A DNA stretch of 64,000 bases from assembly GCA_020724865.1 (NCBI GenBank), contig DYGA01000002.1, positions 115,161 through 179,160 on the forward strand, given 5' to 3'. Positions 7,791-15,787 of the stretch are shown one piece after another; the first letter of the stretch is position 1, and every line of letters starts with the position of its first letter. The position numbers and the translations under genes were made by a program. Origin of the DNA: Candidatus Paceibacter sp. GTDB lineage: Bacteria > Patescibacteria > ABY1 > S139-126. The notes beneath the pieces were generated by a model, which did no database searches, had not been told where the DNA came from, and was given only the letters and a program-made list of their open reading frames with translations.

Positions 7791-7836
7791 AATTATAAAT
7801 TATAAAATAATTATTTAAAATTTATAATTTATAATT
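7791..7836. repeat. AT-rich inverted repeat, copy 2 (3' side of the dsbA-like gene)
   Basis: Perfect 16-bp arms AATTATAAATTATAAA (7791-7806) and TTTATAATTTATAATT (7821-7836) with a 14-base loop. It shares its arm sequence with the copy at 7093. It may act as a transcript-end hairpin as well as a dispersed repeat. Confidence 0.7.
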
Positions 7837-7850
7837 AATAATTATCAAAG

Positions 7851-8651
7851 ATGTTTTCTTGGCTTCACTCTTATAACCCATCGCCAATTTTGTTTGATTT
7901 TGGTTTTGTACAAGTACATTGGTATGGTTTATTGATGTTAGTTAGTATTTTAGGGTCATTTTTTGTTTTATTAAAAAAAGCTGAGGTTTTTTCTCTAAAT
8001 CGAAACCAGATATGGGATTTATTGTTTTGGTTGGTGGTAGGCGGAATTTTGGGAGCAAGAATATATGAAGTTTTACTAGTTGAACCCACTTTTTATTTTT
8101 CTCATCCAGGTCAAATGGTGAAAGTCTGGCAAGGTGGTCTGGCAATTCATGGTGCGTGGCTTGGAGGGTTGATAGTTTTGTGGTTTTTCAGTAAAAAATG
8201 GAAAATTTCGCTGTGGAAATTGACTGATGCTATAACATTTGTTTTACCTTTAGGGCAAGCTATTGGCCGGTGGGGAAACTATTTTAATCAAGAGTTATAT
8301 GGTCTGCCAACTAATTTGCCTTGGGGAATACCAATTGCCGTAGACAATCGTTTGTCAGAATATGTTCAATTTACTCATTTTCATCCGACTTTTTTGTATG
8401 AATCAATCGGTGCTTTACTGATATTTATTTTATTATTTTGGTTTCTTAAACAGAAAAGGTTTACAGGTCAGATTACCTTAGTCTATTTGGGACTTTATTC
8501 AGCTTTACGTTTAGCTTTGGAGTTTATTCGTTTAGATCCGGCTTTTATGTTGTTTGGCATACGTTGGCCAATTATTTTCAGTAGTTTGGTAATATTATTG
8601 GTTATGATAATTTATTTTAAAAAAATAATTATATTAAAAAATAAATTATAA
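7851..8651 (+). CDS. lgt: Prolipoprotein diacylglyceryl transferase
   Basis: 266 residues with about seven membrane helices. Lgt attaches diacylglycerol to the lipobox cysteine of prolipoproteins at the cytoplasmic membrane. The family signature GRWGNYFNQELYG sits at about residues 140-152, and an HGAWLGG stretch at about 101-107 corresponds to the conserved catalytic-histidine region; HPTFLYES (about 183-190) is also typical. It follows the DsbA-like gene after the second AT-rich repeat and ends before a bidirectional terminator facing the tRNA gene. Length and motifs are normal. Confidence 0.96.
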   Translation: MFSWLHSYNPSPILFDFGFVQVHWYGLLMLVSILGSFFVLLKKAEVFSLNRNQIWDLLFWLVVGGILGARIYEVLLVEPTFYFSHPGQMVKVWQGGLAIHGAWLGGLIVLWFFSKKWKISLWKLTDAITFVLPLGQAIGRWGNYFNQELYGLPTNLPWGIPIAVDNRLSEYVQFTHFHPTFLYESIGALLIFILLFWFLKQKRFTGQITLVYLGLYSALRLALEFIRLDPAFMLFGIRWPIIFSSLVILLVMIIYFKKIIILKNKL

Positions 8652-8671
8652 CTTAATTTAAATGCATATAA

Positions 8672-8702
8672 AAAAACATCTGATATTATCAGGTGTTTTT
8701 TT
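8672..8702. terminator. Bidirectional terminator between lgt and tRNA-Asp
   Basis: ACATCTGAT and ATCAGGTGT arms (8676-8684, 8688-8696; one G-U pair) with an A-run before and a T-run after, so it can serve lgt on the plus strand and the tRNA on the minus strand. Confidence 0.85.
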
Positions 8703-8703
8703 A

Positions 8704-8780
8704 TGGCGGGGCCGAAGGGACTCGAACCCTCGACCTCCTGCGTGACAGGCAGGCGTTCTAACCAACTGAACTACGACCCC
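8704..8780 (-). tRNA. tRNA-Asp (GTC)
   Basis: Minus strand, 77 bases including an encoded 3' CCA. The acceptor stem GGGGUCG pairs with CGGCCCC, the anticodon arm is CCUGC-CUGUCAC-GCAGG with anticodon GUC, and the T-arm holds the usual UUCGAGU loop. All arms of the cloverleaf can be drawn. It stands alone, with a terminator just beyond its 3' end. Confidence 0.97.
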
Positions 8781-8885
8781 AGTTATTTAAAAAATTGCTG
8801 CCAAAACAGCATAATTATAATAAATTATTATTAATAATAAATCAAGACCAGTTAATAGTTTGTAAATAAGCTTTATTAATTATGT

Positions 8886-8891
8886 TATAAT
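8886..8891 (+). promoter_or_regulatory. -10 hexamer of the DacA-like gene, near-leaderless
   Basis: TATAAT lies eight bases before the ATG at 8900. No good -35 is seen at the normal spacing. A TTG at 8897 is also in frame, but the ATG fits better. Confidence 0.5.
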
Positions 8892-8899
8892 TAATTTTG

Positions 8900-10105
8900 A
8901 TGAAAAAAATATTTTATTTATTTATAGTAATTACTTTTTTACCGTTGCATCAGATAAAAGCCGTTGATGATTTGGCTGGTCGGTTGTCGGGTAGGATTTT
9001 ATTACAGGTAGAGAGTTACGGACGAGCTTGGTATGTGGATCCAGTTAGTCAAACCAGATATTATCTGCGTGATGGTGATGAAGCATTTAATATCATGCGT
9101 TCATTGGGATTGGGTATAACTAATCGTGATTTAGCCAAGATTCCAACTAAAAAGGGCGAATTAGGTGATAAAAAATTAATCCAGAGATTAAAAGGGCGGA
9201 TTTTGTTGCAAGTGGAAAGTCGCGGCGAGGCTTGGTATGTAAATCCGGTTGATGGTATGCGGTATTATTTACCAACTAGGGAAGCGGCTTTTAATATTAT
9301 GCGTAATTTTGGTTTAGGAATAACTAATGATAATTTACGGCAAATAAAAGTCAATAATCAACAGCTAATTCATGATACTACTTTTCAGGATGTAGCTTAT
9401 GTAAGTTATGATGGTACAGATTTTAACCAAGGGTACAATGCTGACGTTGTATTGCCAATGGCCAGTTTGACAAAATTGATGACCGCTTTAGTTTTACTTG
9501 ATACCAATCCTAATTGGCAAAAAAGTATTACTATTACTCAAGATGAACTTGATTATCCAAAAAGTTTAGTTGGTTCAGATATTACCAGTGAGGTCGATTT
9601 ACATGTCGGAGATAAATTAACATTTTATGATTTATGGCTGGCAATGTTGATTGCCTCCTCCAATCAAGCGACTGTGGCTTTGGTAGATAATTCTGGTCTG
9701 TCACGAACTGAATTCATTGCGGCTATGAATCAAAAAGCTAAAGATTTAGGCTTAACAAAAACCAAATTTTTTGATATGACCGGTCTTGATGCTCACAATG
9801 TCACTACTGCTAAACAAATGGCTCAGTTAGGTTATGTAGCTTTTAGTAAAAGTGACATAACCTCAGCTAGTGCCATAAAGGATTATATTGCCCCAGTTAC
9901 TGATGCGACTGGTCAGATTAGGCAGGTTAAAATAACTGATCGTAATTACAGTTTACAAACTTTTTCGCCCGAGGCTGCAAAGACTGGATTTTTAGTAGAG
10001 GCGCAACGCACGGTAGTATTAAAAAAGAATAATCAAATCATAGTAGTCCTACATGCTTTAAGTATGTCACAAAGGAATGAAATAATTCAGAAATTGTTAA
10101 AATAA
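8900..10105 (+). CDS. D-alanyl-D-alanine carboxypeptidase with two N-terminal repeats
   Basis: 401 residues. A signal peptide (about 1-22) is followed by two copies of a roughly 54-residue repeat (residues 28-81 and 97-150; each begins GRILLQVES.G.AWYV.PV and ends GLGITN), then a penicillin-binding serine peptidase domain. The three catalytic motifs are intact: SLTK (S189-K192), SSN (253-255) and KTG (361-363). The enzyme trims the terminal D-Ala of peptidoglycan stem peptides outside the membrane. The repeats look like a surface or wall-binding module seen in several proteins of this bacterial group; their ligand is unknown. The gene stands alone with a -10 box very close to its ATG. Confidence 0.93.
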   Translation: MKKIFYLFIVITFLPLHQIKAVDDLAGRLSGRILLQVESYGRAWYVDPVSQTRYYLRDGDEAFNIMRSLGLGITNRDLAKIPTKKGELGDKKLIQRLKGRILLQVESRGEAWYVNPVDGMRYYLPTREAAFNIMRNFGLGITNDNLRQIKVNNQQLIHDTTFQDVAYVSYDGTDFNQGYNADVVLPMASLTKLMTALVLLDTNPNWQKSITITQDELDYPKSLVGSDITSEVDLHVGDKLTFYDLWLAMLIASSNQATVALVDNSGLSRTEFIAAMNQKAKDLGLTKTKFFDMTGLDAHNVTTAKQMAQLGYVAFSKSDITSASAIKDYIAPVTDATGQIRQVKITDRNYSLQTFSPEAAKTGFLVEAQRTVVLKKNNQIIVVLHALSMSQRNEIIQKLLK

Positions 10106-10289
10106 TTAGTGTAGTTTTTTGAGATAATAAATCATAAACTATAAGTCAACATATTCATAAAATTATTGGAAAAATTAAATTATTTTTTGCAGTTTAAAAA
10201 TTAGTGCTTGCCGTTTTTGAAATTTTAAATTGTAACTAGTTTATCACGAAGACATTTACAAAATAAAAAAATAAAATCAGCTAAATCTA

Positions 10290-10769
10290 ATGAAATTAAA
10301 TTTGAATAAAAATATATTTGATTACATTGTGTTTTTAAAATTATTTGATGGCATTTTAGGTGTCTTGGCGGGACTAACGGTTTATTTTGTCAAAAAAGAA
10401 AGTGTACTAAAATTTGTCTATTGGTTATTTCAGCATGAGTTAACCGAAGATCCGAATGATTTTTTTATAAACAAATTTTTTTCTTGGCTTAATATTTTAT
10501 CTTTATCTACTCAAAATTTTATTGCAATTTATTTATTTATAAACGGATTGTTAAAAATATTTTTAATGAGTATGTTATTAAAGAATAAACCATGGGCTTA
10601 CCCGGTAACAGGTTATTTAATGGTTTTTATGGTTGGTTATCAAATTTTTAGAATTTTTCACAGTCATTCTTTAGTATTAGTTGGTTTAACTATTTTGGAT
10701 ATTATTATTATTTATTTAATTTTTGATAAATATAATAAATTTTTGGATGGCAGGGAGGGGATATCGTAA
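10290..10769 (+). CDS. DUF2127-like membrane protein
   Basis: 159 residues with four predicted membrane helices (about 11-34, 67-92, 104-123, 128-147). The spacing and the FINGLLKIFLMSMLLKNKPWAYP stretch resemble the DUF2127 family of small membrane proteins of unknown function. The 184 bases before it are AT-rich, with no clear promoter or Shine-Dalgarno. The next gene, a VirB2-like protein, begins 29 bases downstream from its own -10 box. I cannot assign a function. Confidence 0.7.
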   Translation: MKLNLNKNIFDYIVFLKLFDGILGVLAGLTVYFVKKESVLKFVYWLFQHELTEDPNDFFINKFFSWLNILSLSTQNFIAIYLFINGLLKIFLMSMLLKNKPWAYPVTGYLMVFMVGYQIFRIFHSHSLVLVGLTILDIIIIYLIFDKYNKFLDGREGIS

Positions 10770-10786
10770 AAGTTAATTGATTTTGG

Positions 10787-10792
10787 TATAAT
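10787..10792 (+). promoter_or_regulatory. -10 hexamer, leaderless arrangement
   Basis: TATAAT lies six bases before the ATG at 10799. The -35 region is weak. The predicted transcript starts at the start codon. Confidence 0.55.
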
Positions 10793-10798
10793 TAGATT

Positions 10799-11155
10799 AT
10801 GAAAATAACTAAACAATTTTTATCAATTTCTATTTTGGGTTTGATCTTAGTGCCTTTGGCTGCTTTGGCTCAGGTTGATTTTGGTTTAGGTTATGGTTCA
10901 GCGATTGGTCTGGGTACCAGAGATATCAGAGAAACAATTGCCCGAATTATCAATATTGCTTTGGGAATTTTAGGATTGTTAATGGTATTGATAATAATTT
11001 ATGGGGTAGTGGGAGCAGCCAGTGGTTATGGTACGGATCGGGGAGAGACAGCTAGAAAAACTATTGTTGCGGGCGTGATTGGTCTTTTGATAATTATTAT
11101 TGCTTATGCGCTTAGCACATTTGTCTTTAGAGTAATTTTGGATTCAACTTCATAA
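10799..11155 (+). CDS. TrbC/VirB2-like membrane protein
   Basis: 118 residues. A cleavable-looking signal (about 1-25, ending LAALAQ) is followed by a short exported segment and two hydrophobic helices (about 50-72 and 88-112) separated by a basic loop with GYGTDRGETARKT. This is the layout of VirB2/TrbC pilins, and families with it are common in Patescibacteria, where they may form surface or DNA-transfer structures. A second member lies at 15788 on the minus strand. No other type IV secretion genes are nearby, so the function stays open. Confidence 0.75.
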   Translation: MKITKQFLSISILGLILVPLAALAQVDFGLGYGSAIGLGTRDIRETIARIINIALGILGLLMVLIIIYGVVGAASGYGTDRGETARKTIVAGVIGLLIIIIAYALSTFVFRVILDSTS

Positions 11156-11186
11156 CCTTCATTGCCTAGTGATATAGAAATTTATT

Positions 11187-11996
11187 ATGACCATACAGAC
11201 AAACAAAAAAGTTGGTTTAGCATTGGGTAGTGGCGGTGTTAAGGGTTTGGCTCATGTGGGGGTTATTAAAACATTACTCAAATATAAAATCCCAATTGAC
11301 TTTATAGCGGGATCTAGTATAGGCGCTTGGGTGGCGTGTTTTTTTGGTTTATTTCAAGATGTTGCTAAATTGGAGGATTATACAGTCAATAAACGACGGG
11401 ATAAATTTTATGTTTTTTTAGAACCTGCTTTACAAGGTGGTTTGATTAAGGGGGATAAATTAGAAAAATTGTTAAATGAGTGGTTTAAAGGAGCAAATTT
11501 TTCTGATACAAAAATTCCAGTAGCAGCTGTTGCTACTGATTTAATCACTGGTCAGTCAGTAGTTTTAAATCAGGGCAATTTAGCCAAAGCCGTTAGGGCC
11601 AGCATGTCTATTCCTACTTTATTTAAACCAGTAAATATTGGCGATCAACTATTAATAGATGGTGGTTCTAGTAATCCCGTGCCAGATGATTTAGTAAGAC
11701 AAATGGGCGCGGACATTGTAATAAGTGTAAATTTAGATAATTATGAAAAATATCGTCCCATAGAATTTGATGATTATTCATTTAAAAAAGTAGCCAATCG
11801 AAGTTTAGATATCATGCGCCATTATTTAGCTAAATATTCTCTACAAAATTCTGATATAATTTTAGCTCCGACTTTTCCTGCCGTTGGATTTTCTAGCTGG
11901 CGAAGTTATTTTCGTGAGGAAATCGGAGTGGAGATTGTAAAAATTGGAGAAGATGAAATGGAAAAAAATATTGAATCACTTTTGCGTTTATTATAA
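11187..11996 (+). CDS. Patatin-like phospholipase
   Basis: 269 residues. The oxyanion-hole motif GSGGVKG (about 14-20), the nucleophile elbow GSSIG (serine about 44) and the catalytic aspartate in IDGGSSNPVPDD (about 157-168) make up the complete Ser-Asp dyad of patatin-family (RssA-type) lipid hydrolases. It is predicted to be cytoplasmic or membrane-peripheral and to cleave fatty acyl esters. It follows the VirB2-like gene and precedes a GAF protein by about 20 bases, with all three on the plus strand. The substrate cannot be told from sequence. Confidence 0.93.
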   Translation: MTIQTNKKVGLALGSGGVKGLAHVGVIKTLLKYKIPIDFIAGSSIGAWVACFFGLFQDVAKLEDYTVNKRRDKFYVFLEPALQGGLIKGDKLEKLLNEWFKGANFSDTKIPVAAVATDLITGQSVVLNQGNLAKAVRASMSIPTLFKPVNIGDQLLIDGGSSNPVPDDLVRQMGADIVISVNLDNYEKYRPIEFDDYSFKKVANRSLDIMRHYLAKYSLQNSDIILAPTFPAVGFSSWRSYFREEIGVEIVKIGEDEMEKNIESLLRLL

Positions 11997-12016
11997 TTTA
12001 AGTCTAAGCTTTAAAT

Positions 12017-12511
12017 ATGATTACTGCCCCTATTCAAATGAATGAACAAGTCAGATTAGCCGCAGTTCACTCTTTGGCTATTTTAGATACTCAGCCAGAA
12101 GAAAGATTTGATGTAATTACTAAGGCGGTTTGTGAAAAATTTAAAGTGCCTATTTCTACCATTTCCATAATTGACGGTCAACGAGAATGGTATAAATCGT
12201 GTTGGGGACTTGATGTCCGTGAAGGGCCTAGAGACATATCTTTTTGTGGTCATGCTATGTACGCTGATTATGTTTTTGTAGTTGAAGACACTTGGCAGGA
12301 CCCAAGATTTTTTGATAATCCTTATGTTAAAGGTAAACCCTACATCCGTTTTTATGCTGGTGTGGCGTTGCGGGAAAATAATACTCGTCTGCCGGTAGGG
12401 GTTTTATGTATCAAGGATAATAAACCTAGAAAGTTTTCCTTGGATAATATCAATAAACTAATTGAATTTGCCAAACAGGCGGAAATTGAAATAAACAAAA
12501 AATTACCCTAA
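12017..12511 (+). CDS. Single-domain GAF protein
   Basis: 164 residues made almost wholly of one GAF domain. The start NEQVRLAAVHSLAILDTQPEERFD and later IDGQREWYKSCWGLD and FCGHAM are typical of the GAF modules that open many bacterial sensor kinases and diguanylate cyclases. Here no output domain follows, so it may bind a small ligand or act through a partner. A cysteine in ISFCGHAM (about residue 76) is at the position often occupied in such modules. It is the last gene of the plus-strand run before the minus-strand cassette. Confidence 0.85.
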   Translation: MITAPIQMNEQVRLAAVHSLAILDTQPEERFDVITKAVCEKFKVPISTISIIDGQREWYKSCWGLDVREGPRDISFCGHAMYADYVFVVEDTWQDPRFFDNPYVKGKPYIRFYAGVALRENNTRLPVGVLCIKDNKPRKFSLDNINKLIEFAKQAEIEINKKLP

Positions 12512-12576
12512 TAGATATATAGTTTGCAGTTTTTTTACTTTTTATAAATATATTTTTGTTGAATTAAGTGCACTAT

Positions 12577-12621
12577 CAAAACAAAACACCAGTTTTAAAA
12601 ATCAACGGGGTATTTGTTTTG
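12577..12621 (+). terminator. Probable terminator hairpin after the GAF gene
   Basis: CAAAACAAAACACC and GGGGTATTTGTTTTG pair with minor mismatches around a 16-base loop. No strong T-run follows, so termination is likely but not certain. Confidence 0.45.
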
Positions 12622-12722
12622 TTTCTTATGTGATTGATGGTTTGTGTTACTTGTTTGGATAGTGGATACGGTATTTTGCTAAAAGGTTAGGGCGCTTATC
12701 AATAATTTAATATAAAATTAAA

Positions 12723-12742
12723 ACCCGTACTTAGGTACGGGT
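12723..12742 (-). terminator. Terminator of the 203-residue cassette gene
   Basis: Perfect 8-bp stem ACCCGTAC/GTACGGGT with TTAG loop; on the minus strand it is followed by a T-rich stretch, directly after the stop codon at 12748. Confidence 0.85.
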
Positions 12743-12747
12743 AAAAT

Positions 12748-13359
12748 TTATTTTAATGGTTTGACTGTAATTTTCAATTTTTTGATTTCAGATGTACTGA
12801 TGTTGGTTTTCGGCATTTCGCTAATATTTACTTTAATCGATTCATCGCAATCTGATTTCTCTACTATAGGTTTTTGATATTTTTTAAAAAGACTCAGGTC
12901 TTTTCCCAGGATATTGATGCAAGTATACTTAGCATAATTTGCTTTTTGTTTACTAGTTGCTTCATCAAGTCCTATTAGAGAATAAAGTGCTTGGGCAACA
13001 AAAAAATTGTTATCTCTAATTAATTTTTCGTGTTTCTCAATACGTTTGAAGGCTGAGTCCAATTTTTGAACAACTGCAGAGTCATTTTGACTCAAGATAT
13101 TTAAGCTACTGACAATATCAGTAAAGTTTTGTTCTGTTTGGTTTTGAAAAATTTTCAATGAATCAGCCACTTGCTGATGTGCTTTTTGTAAAATTTCCAA
13201 TTTTTCTTTAGTCTCAAAAAATAGAGGATAAACCACCCATTTATATACAACAAAATAGCCAAACAGCAGTAGCAATACAGCAGAGGTTGAATAAAATATT
13301 TTTTTATTATTCAAAAATTTTTTACTCCAACCAGACAAACCGATATTTAATTTATTCAT
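12748..13359 (-). CDS. Unrecognised membrane-anchored coiled-coil protein
   Basis: 203 residues. A basic N-terminus and one membrane helix (about 23-44) are followed by a long helical stretch (about 55-130) rich in Lys, Glu, Gln and Leu that looks like a coiled coil, then a short cysteine-containing domain (C146, C166). No family is recognised. A strong Shine-Dalgarno (AAGGAG) lies before the ATG, and the gene has its own promoter (TTGACA, 13431) and terminator. It is the last of three unrecognised minus-strand genes, all with N-terminal membrane or amphipathic segments, which may act at the envelope. Confidence 0.8.
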   Translation of the reverse strand: MNKLNIGLSGWSKKFLNNKKIFYSTSAVLLLLFGYFVVYKWVVYPLFFETKEKLEILQKAHQQVADSLKIFQNQTEQNFTDIVSSLNILSQNDSAVVQKLDSAFKRIEKHEKLIRDNNFFVAQALYSLIGLDEATSKQKANYAKYTCINILGKDLSLFKKYQKPIVEKSDCDESIKVNISEMPKTNISTSEIKKLKITVKPLK

Positions 13360-13402
13360 TTTTTACTCCTTATTTTTTTGTTAAATTTCAAAAAGATATA
13401 TT

Positions 13403-13431
13403 AAATTACAACAGTATTTAGTTTTTGTCAA
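13403..13431 (-). promoter_or_regulatory. Promoter of the 203-residue cassette gene
   Basis: TTGACA (13431-13426), 17-base spacer, TAATTT (13408-13403) on the minus strand, just after the terminator of the preceding gene and about 45 bases before the ATG. Confidence 0.6.
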
Positions 13432-13435
13432 GCAA

Positions 13436-13466
13436 TAAAAAACCGCTAGTGATTATACACTAGCGG
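13436..13466 (-). terminator. Terminator of the 439-residue cassette gene
   Basis: CCGCTAGT/ACTAGCGG stem (13443-13450, 13459-13466) followed by six T residues on the minus strand. Confidence 0.9.
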
Positions 13467-13485
13467 CTAGTTAAGCAATATTTTT

Positions 13486-14805
13486 TTATTTCACTTTGAC
13501 GAAGAATTTATCTCCGTCAATTGTCCCCTTGACTATGTCTTGGGGATAAACTTTTTTGAACATTTGCCCGGATTGCCATAACTCCCATTTTTCTCCATTC
13601 GCTTGGAGGAAAGGTTTGCCTGATTCCGTTATAATTTGGTAAAGCGTTCCGTCTTGAAAATTATACCTCAATGTATCTTGCTTTACCGTAGATATAACAT
13701 CATCATGGTTTTTTTTAATGACGTTTTTTTCCTGAAACGAATATTTTTGAATGAATCTAACAGGCACGTATACAGGGCCGTCAACAAAATAACCATAATG
13801 GTTTTGGGTCATCACTTTGACAAACCCTTCATTGCCGACAAACGTGACATCTTCACTGACTACTGAAACTTTATCTCCTGGTTTAAAGGCCAAAATAACT
13901 TGGCCAGAATCAGTATTGGTACTACCAAAGGTTATACCTTTGTCAGTGATTTCAGTTACAACAGGTGTTGTTGATGTAACTTCAAATAAATTTAACCTTT
14001 TACCTGCGTTTGCCTCTGATATATCATCGGCAAACTTTTCAGAATTATTCTTAATCAGATTACCTAAATTCAGGTAGATTCTTTCATTAGTTATTCTTAT
14101 AACAGAAATAACTAAAAGAATTACCATAGTAAACTTTATAACCCAACCTGCTGTATTTGTGATTTTTATCCAGTAATATGACGAAAAACCAAAAGCCAAT
14201 ATTACCAGTATATATATGCCTAGGATATATAAGTATATTTCATAGAACATATTTCCATGAAAGGCCAACCACCATAGGAACATTATTCCTGAAAGTCCAT
14301 AAACCAATGAAATTGGTCTAATAGACCTTCTGATTTTGTATTTGCTAGCAAGGCCAGCAATTATCGGATCATATGTTGTTGTAACAAAGAATAATATTAT
14401 CATAGAAATGATAACACTGGTTACAAATAACCAATCACCGACTAAATATCCAACTAAGGTGCAAACAACTATGACTCCTAACCAAATTGAAAAAGCAACT
14501 GCTAGATTTCTAACCACACGTTCGACATTATTAAGCACGTCTACTAATATTGCATGTAATCTATTTATAGTCATACCCTCAAGTCTGACAATTTCAGTAA
14601 TAGGTAAGCCAACAATTGCTAATAGTCTGATAGTTCTCTGAGTTAAATTATGAACTGTCGTTTGGATGCCATCAGATAGTTCAAGAACTCCGTCTGCTAG
14701 TTGCTGAGTCAGTGCATTAGCAGTGACTGAAGTTTGCCTAATAAGCCAGTAATATCCCCAAAACACTCCAATTAGTGTAATTAAAATTAAAATTAATAAA
14801 AACAT
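13486..14805 (-). CDS. Unrecognised multi-pass membrane protein with a C-terminal beta-rich domain
   Basis: 439 residues. Hydrophobic helices are seen at about 1-19, 100-148 (two), 165-185, 190-212 and 220-242. The segment between the first helix and the cluster (about 25-95) is amphipathic and may be a coiled coil. After about residue 255 comes a soluble, probably beta-rich domain with an SH3-like segment (FKPGDKVSVVSED, about 310-322). No named family is recognised. It lies 15 bases after the 233-residue gene and has an AGGAGG Shine-Dalgarno, so these two form an operon from the 15682 promoter, ended by a strong terminator. Confidence 0.8.
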   Translation of the reverse strand: MFLLILILITLIGVFWGYYWLIRQTSVTANALTQQLADGVLELSDGIQTTVHNLTQRTIRLLAIVGLPITEIVRLEGMTINRLHAILVDVLNNVERVVRNLAVAFSIWLGVIVVCTLVGYLVGDWLFVTSVIISMIILFFVTTTYDPIIAGLASKYKIRRSIRPISLVYGLSGIMFLWWLAFHGNMFYEIYLYILGIYILVILAFGFSSYYWIKITNTAGWVIKFTMVILLVISVIRITNERIYLNLGNLIKNNSEKFADDISEANAGKRLNLFEVTSTTPVVTEITDKGITFGSTNTDSGQVILAFKPGDKVSVVSEDVTFVGNEGFVKVMTQNHYGYFVDGPVYVPVRFIQKYSFQEKNVIKKNHDDVISTVKQDTLRYNFQDGTLYQIITESGKPFLQANGEKWELWQSGQMFKKVYPQDIVKGTIDGDKFFVKVK

Positions 14806-14820
14806 TTTTTCCTCCTGAAT

Positions 14821-15522
14821 TTAAAAGTTTAAATTTCTGTTTTTTATTTGATTTCTGAAGTCGTTGACTTCATTTGTAACCTCAGACGATCTGTTGTTAT
14901 AATCCGAATTAATTTCATCTAAGTATTTATCAATTTGATCAATTGTTTTTAGAAGATGTTTTTTAATTGGGTCTAAAAATTTTTTTCCCCAAATTTGAAA
15001 TATTTGACCCCACTTATCGTGGATAAGGAGGTCAGTCCAGGTCCAAAACTCTTTCTCACCTATATCAGCAATTTTTCCGTAGATATGTTTACGCAAATCA
15101 TCATCACTTACTAAATCTGAGTCGTTTTCTGTATATACTGGTACGCCTTTATTTAAAATAGGGGTACCATCACTTTTCTTTAAGAGGATTTTGATTTTTT
15201 TTAACAGCAATGGTTTACACCATGCTGTTACCACTTCATTTTCTGAAGGTAAGTTGGGGTATTTTTCTTTATTTTTTGCTTCCTCAAACCTTTTTTCCCA
15301 AAATGTTCTTTGGGTATCATTTAATCCCAAAAGAACTTTTTGTAGTTCCGCCCGAGGTGGCACTTGAAACATTTTGTCAAGGGCAATTTCAGTGATTTTT
15401 TTTGCGGGTACGTTAATTAATTCACTAATTAATTTACCGCTAACGGTACCAGCTGCAGTACCTACCAGCTCTCCTCCAAAAACATTTTTCAGTTTATTGA
15501 AGAAATTTCCAAAGATTGACAT
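14821..15522 (-). CDS. Unrecognised 233-residue protein, first gene of the cassette
   Basis: 233 residues, highly charged. The first 30 residues are amphipathic with a glycine-rich hydrophobic patch (VGTAAGTVSGKLISELI) that could insert in or lie on a membrane; the rest is predicted helical, with many Lys, Asp and Trp residues and a coiled-coil-like tail. No family is recognised. Its mRNA leader is about 150 bases and carries a 17-bp inverted repeat before a GGAG Shine-Dalgarno. It is followed closely by the 439-residue membrane protein; the two probably work together at the membrane. Confidence 0.8.
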   Translation of the reverse strand: MSIFGNFFNKLKNVFGGELVGTAAGTVSGKLISELINVPAKKITEIALDKMFQVPPRAELQKVLLGLNDTQRTFWEKRFEEAKNKEKYPNLPSENEVVTAWCKPLLLKKIKILLKKSDGTPILNKGVPVYTENDSDLVSDDDLRKHIYGKIADIGEKEFWTWTDLLIHDKWGQIFQIWGKKFLDPIKKHLLKTIDQIDKYLDEINSDYNNRSSEVTNEVNDFRNQIKNRNLNF

Positions 15523-15551
15523 GATTTACTCCTTTATTTTATTTATTTGTT

Positions 15552-15609
15552 GTTAGTTAGTTGGTTTAAATAAAGAAATAAATATCCTAATCTAAACCAA
15601 CTAACTAAC
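15552..15609. repeat. 17-bp perfect inverted repeat in the leader of the minus-strand cassette
   Basis: GTTAGTTAGTTGGTTTA (15552-15568) and its exact complement (15593-15609) with a 24-base loop. It lies between the promoter at 15682 and the start codon at 15522, so the mRNA leader would carry a long stem-loop about 30 bases before the start. It may regulate translation or stability, or be a protein-binding operator. Confidence 0.7.
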
Positions 15610-15651
15610 CTAATTGTTGGGAGTAAATCTGTTGATTGTTTTATTGTTAAA

Positions 15652-15710
15652 GTTCACTATAAATTAAATCTATAACAGTCCACTATAGCATATTTTTAAG
15701 AAAAAGTCAA
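15652..15710 (-). promoter_or_regulatory. Promoter and possible operator of the minus-strand cassette
   Basis: TTGACT (15710-15705), 17-base spacer, TATAGT (15687-15682) on the minus strand. A direct repeat, GTTCACTATA at 15652 and GTCCACTATA at 15678 on the plus strand (26 bases apart), overlaps the -10 and the start region and may bind a regulator. Confidence 0.65.
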
Positions 15711-15744
15711 TCCCACAGGCATGGTATAGTTCTTTATAAATAAA

Positions 15745-15768
15745 AAACCCGCCTGTTTTGGCGGGTTT
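15745..15768. terminator. Bidirectional terminator after the VirB2-like gene
   Basis: AAACCCGCC/GGCGGGTTT stem (15745-15753, 15760-15768) with a TGTTTT loop; ends the minus-strand gene at 15788. Confidence 0.85.
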
Positions 15769-15787
15769 AAGAATTAAAGAATTAAAA

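Noticed and set aside
13636..14641. Plus-strand ORFs of 76-101 codons antisense to the 439-residue membrane protein
   Set aside because: They lack SD and sensible composition, and overlap a long gene with clear helices, SD and terminator on the other strand.
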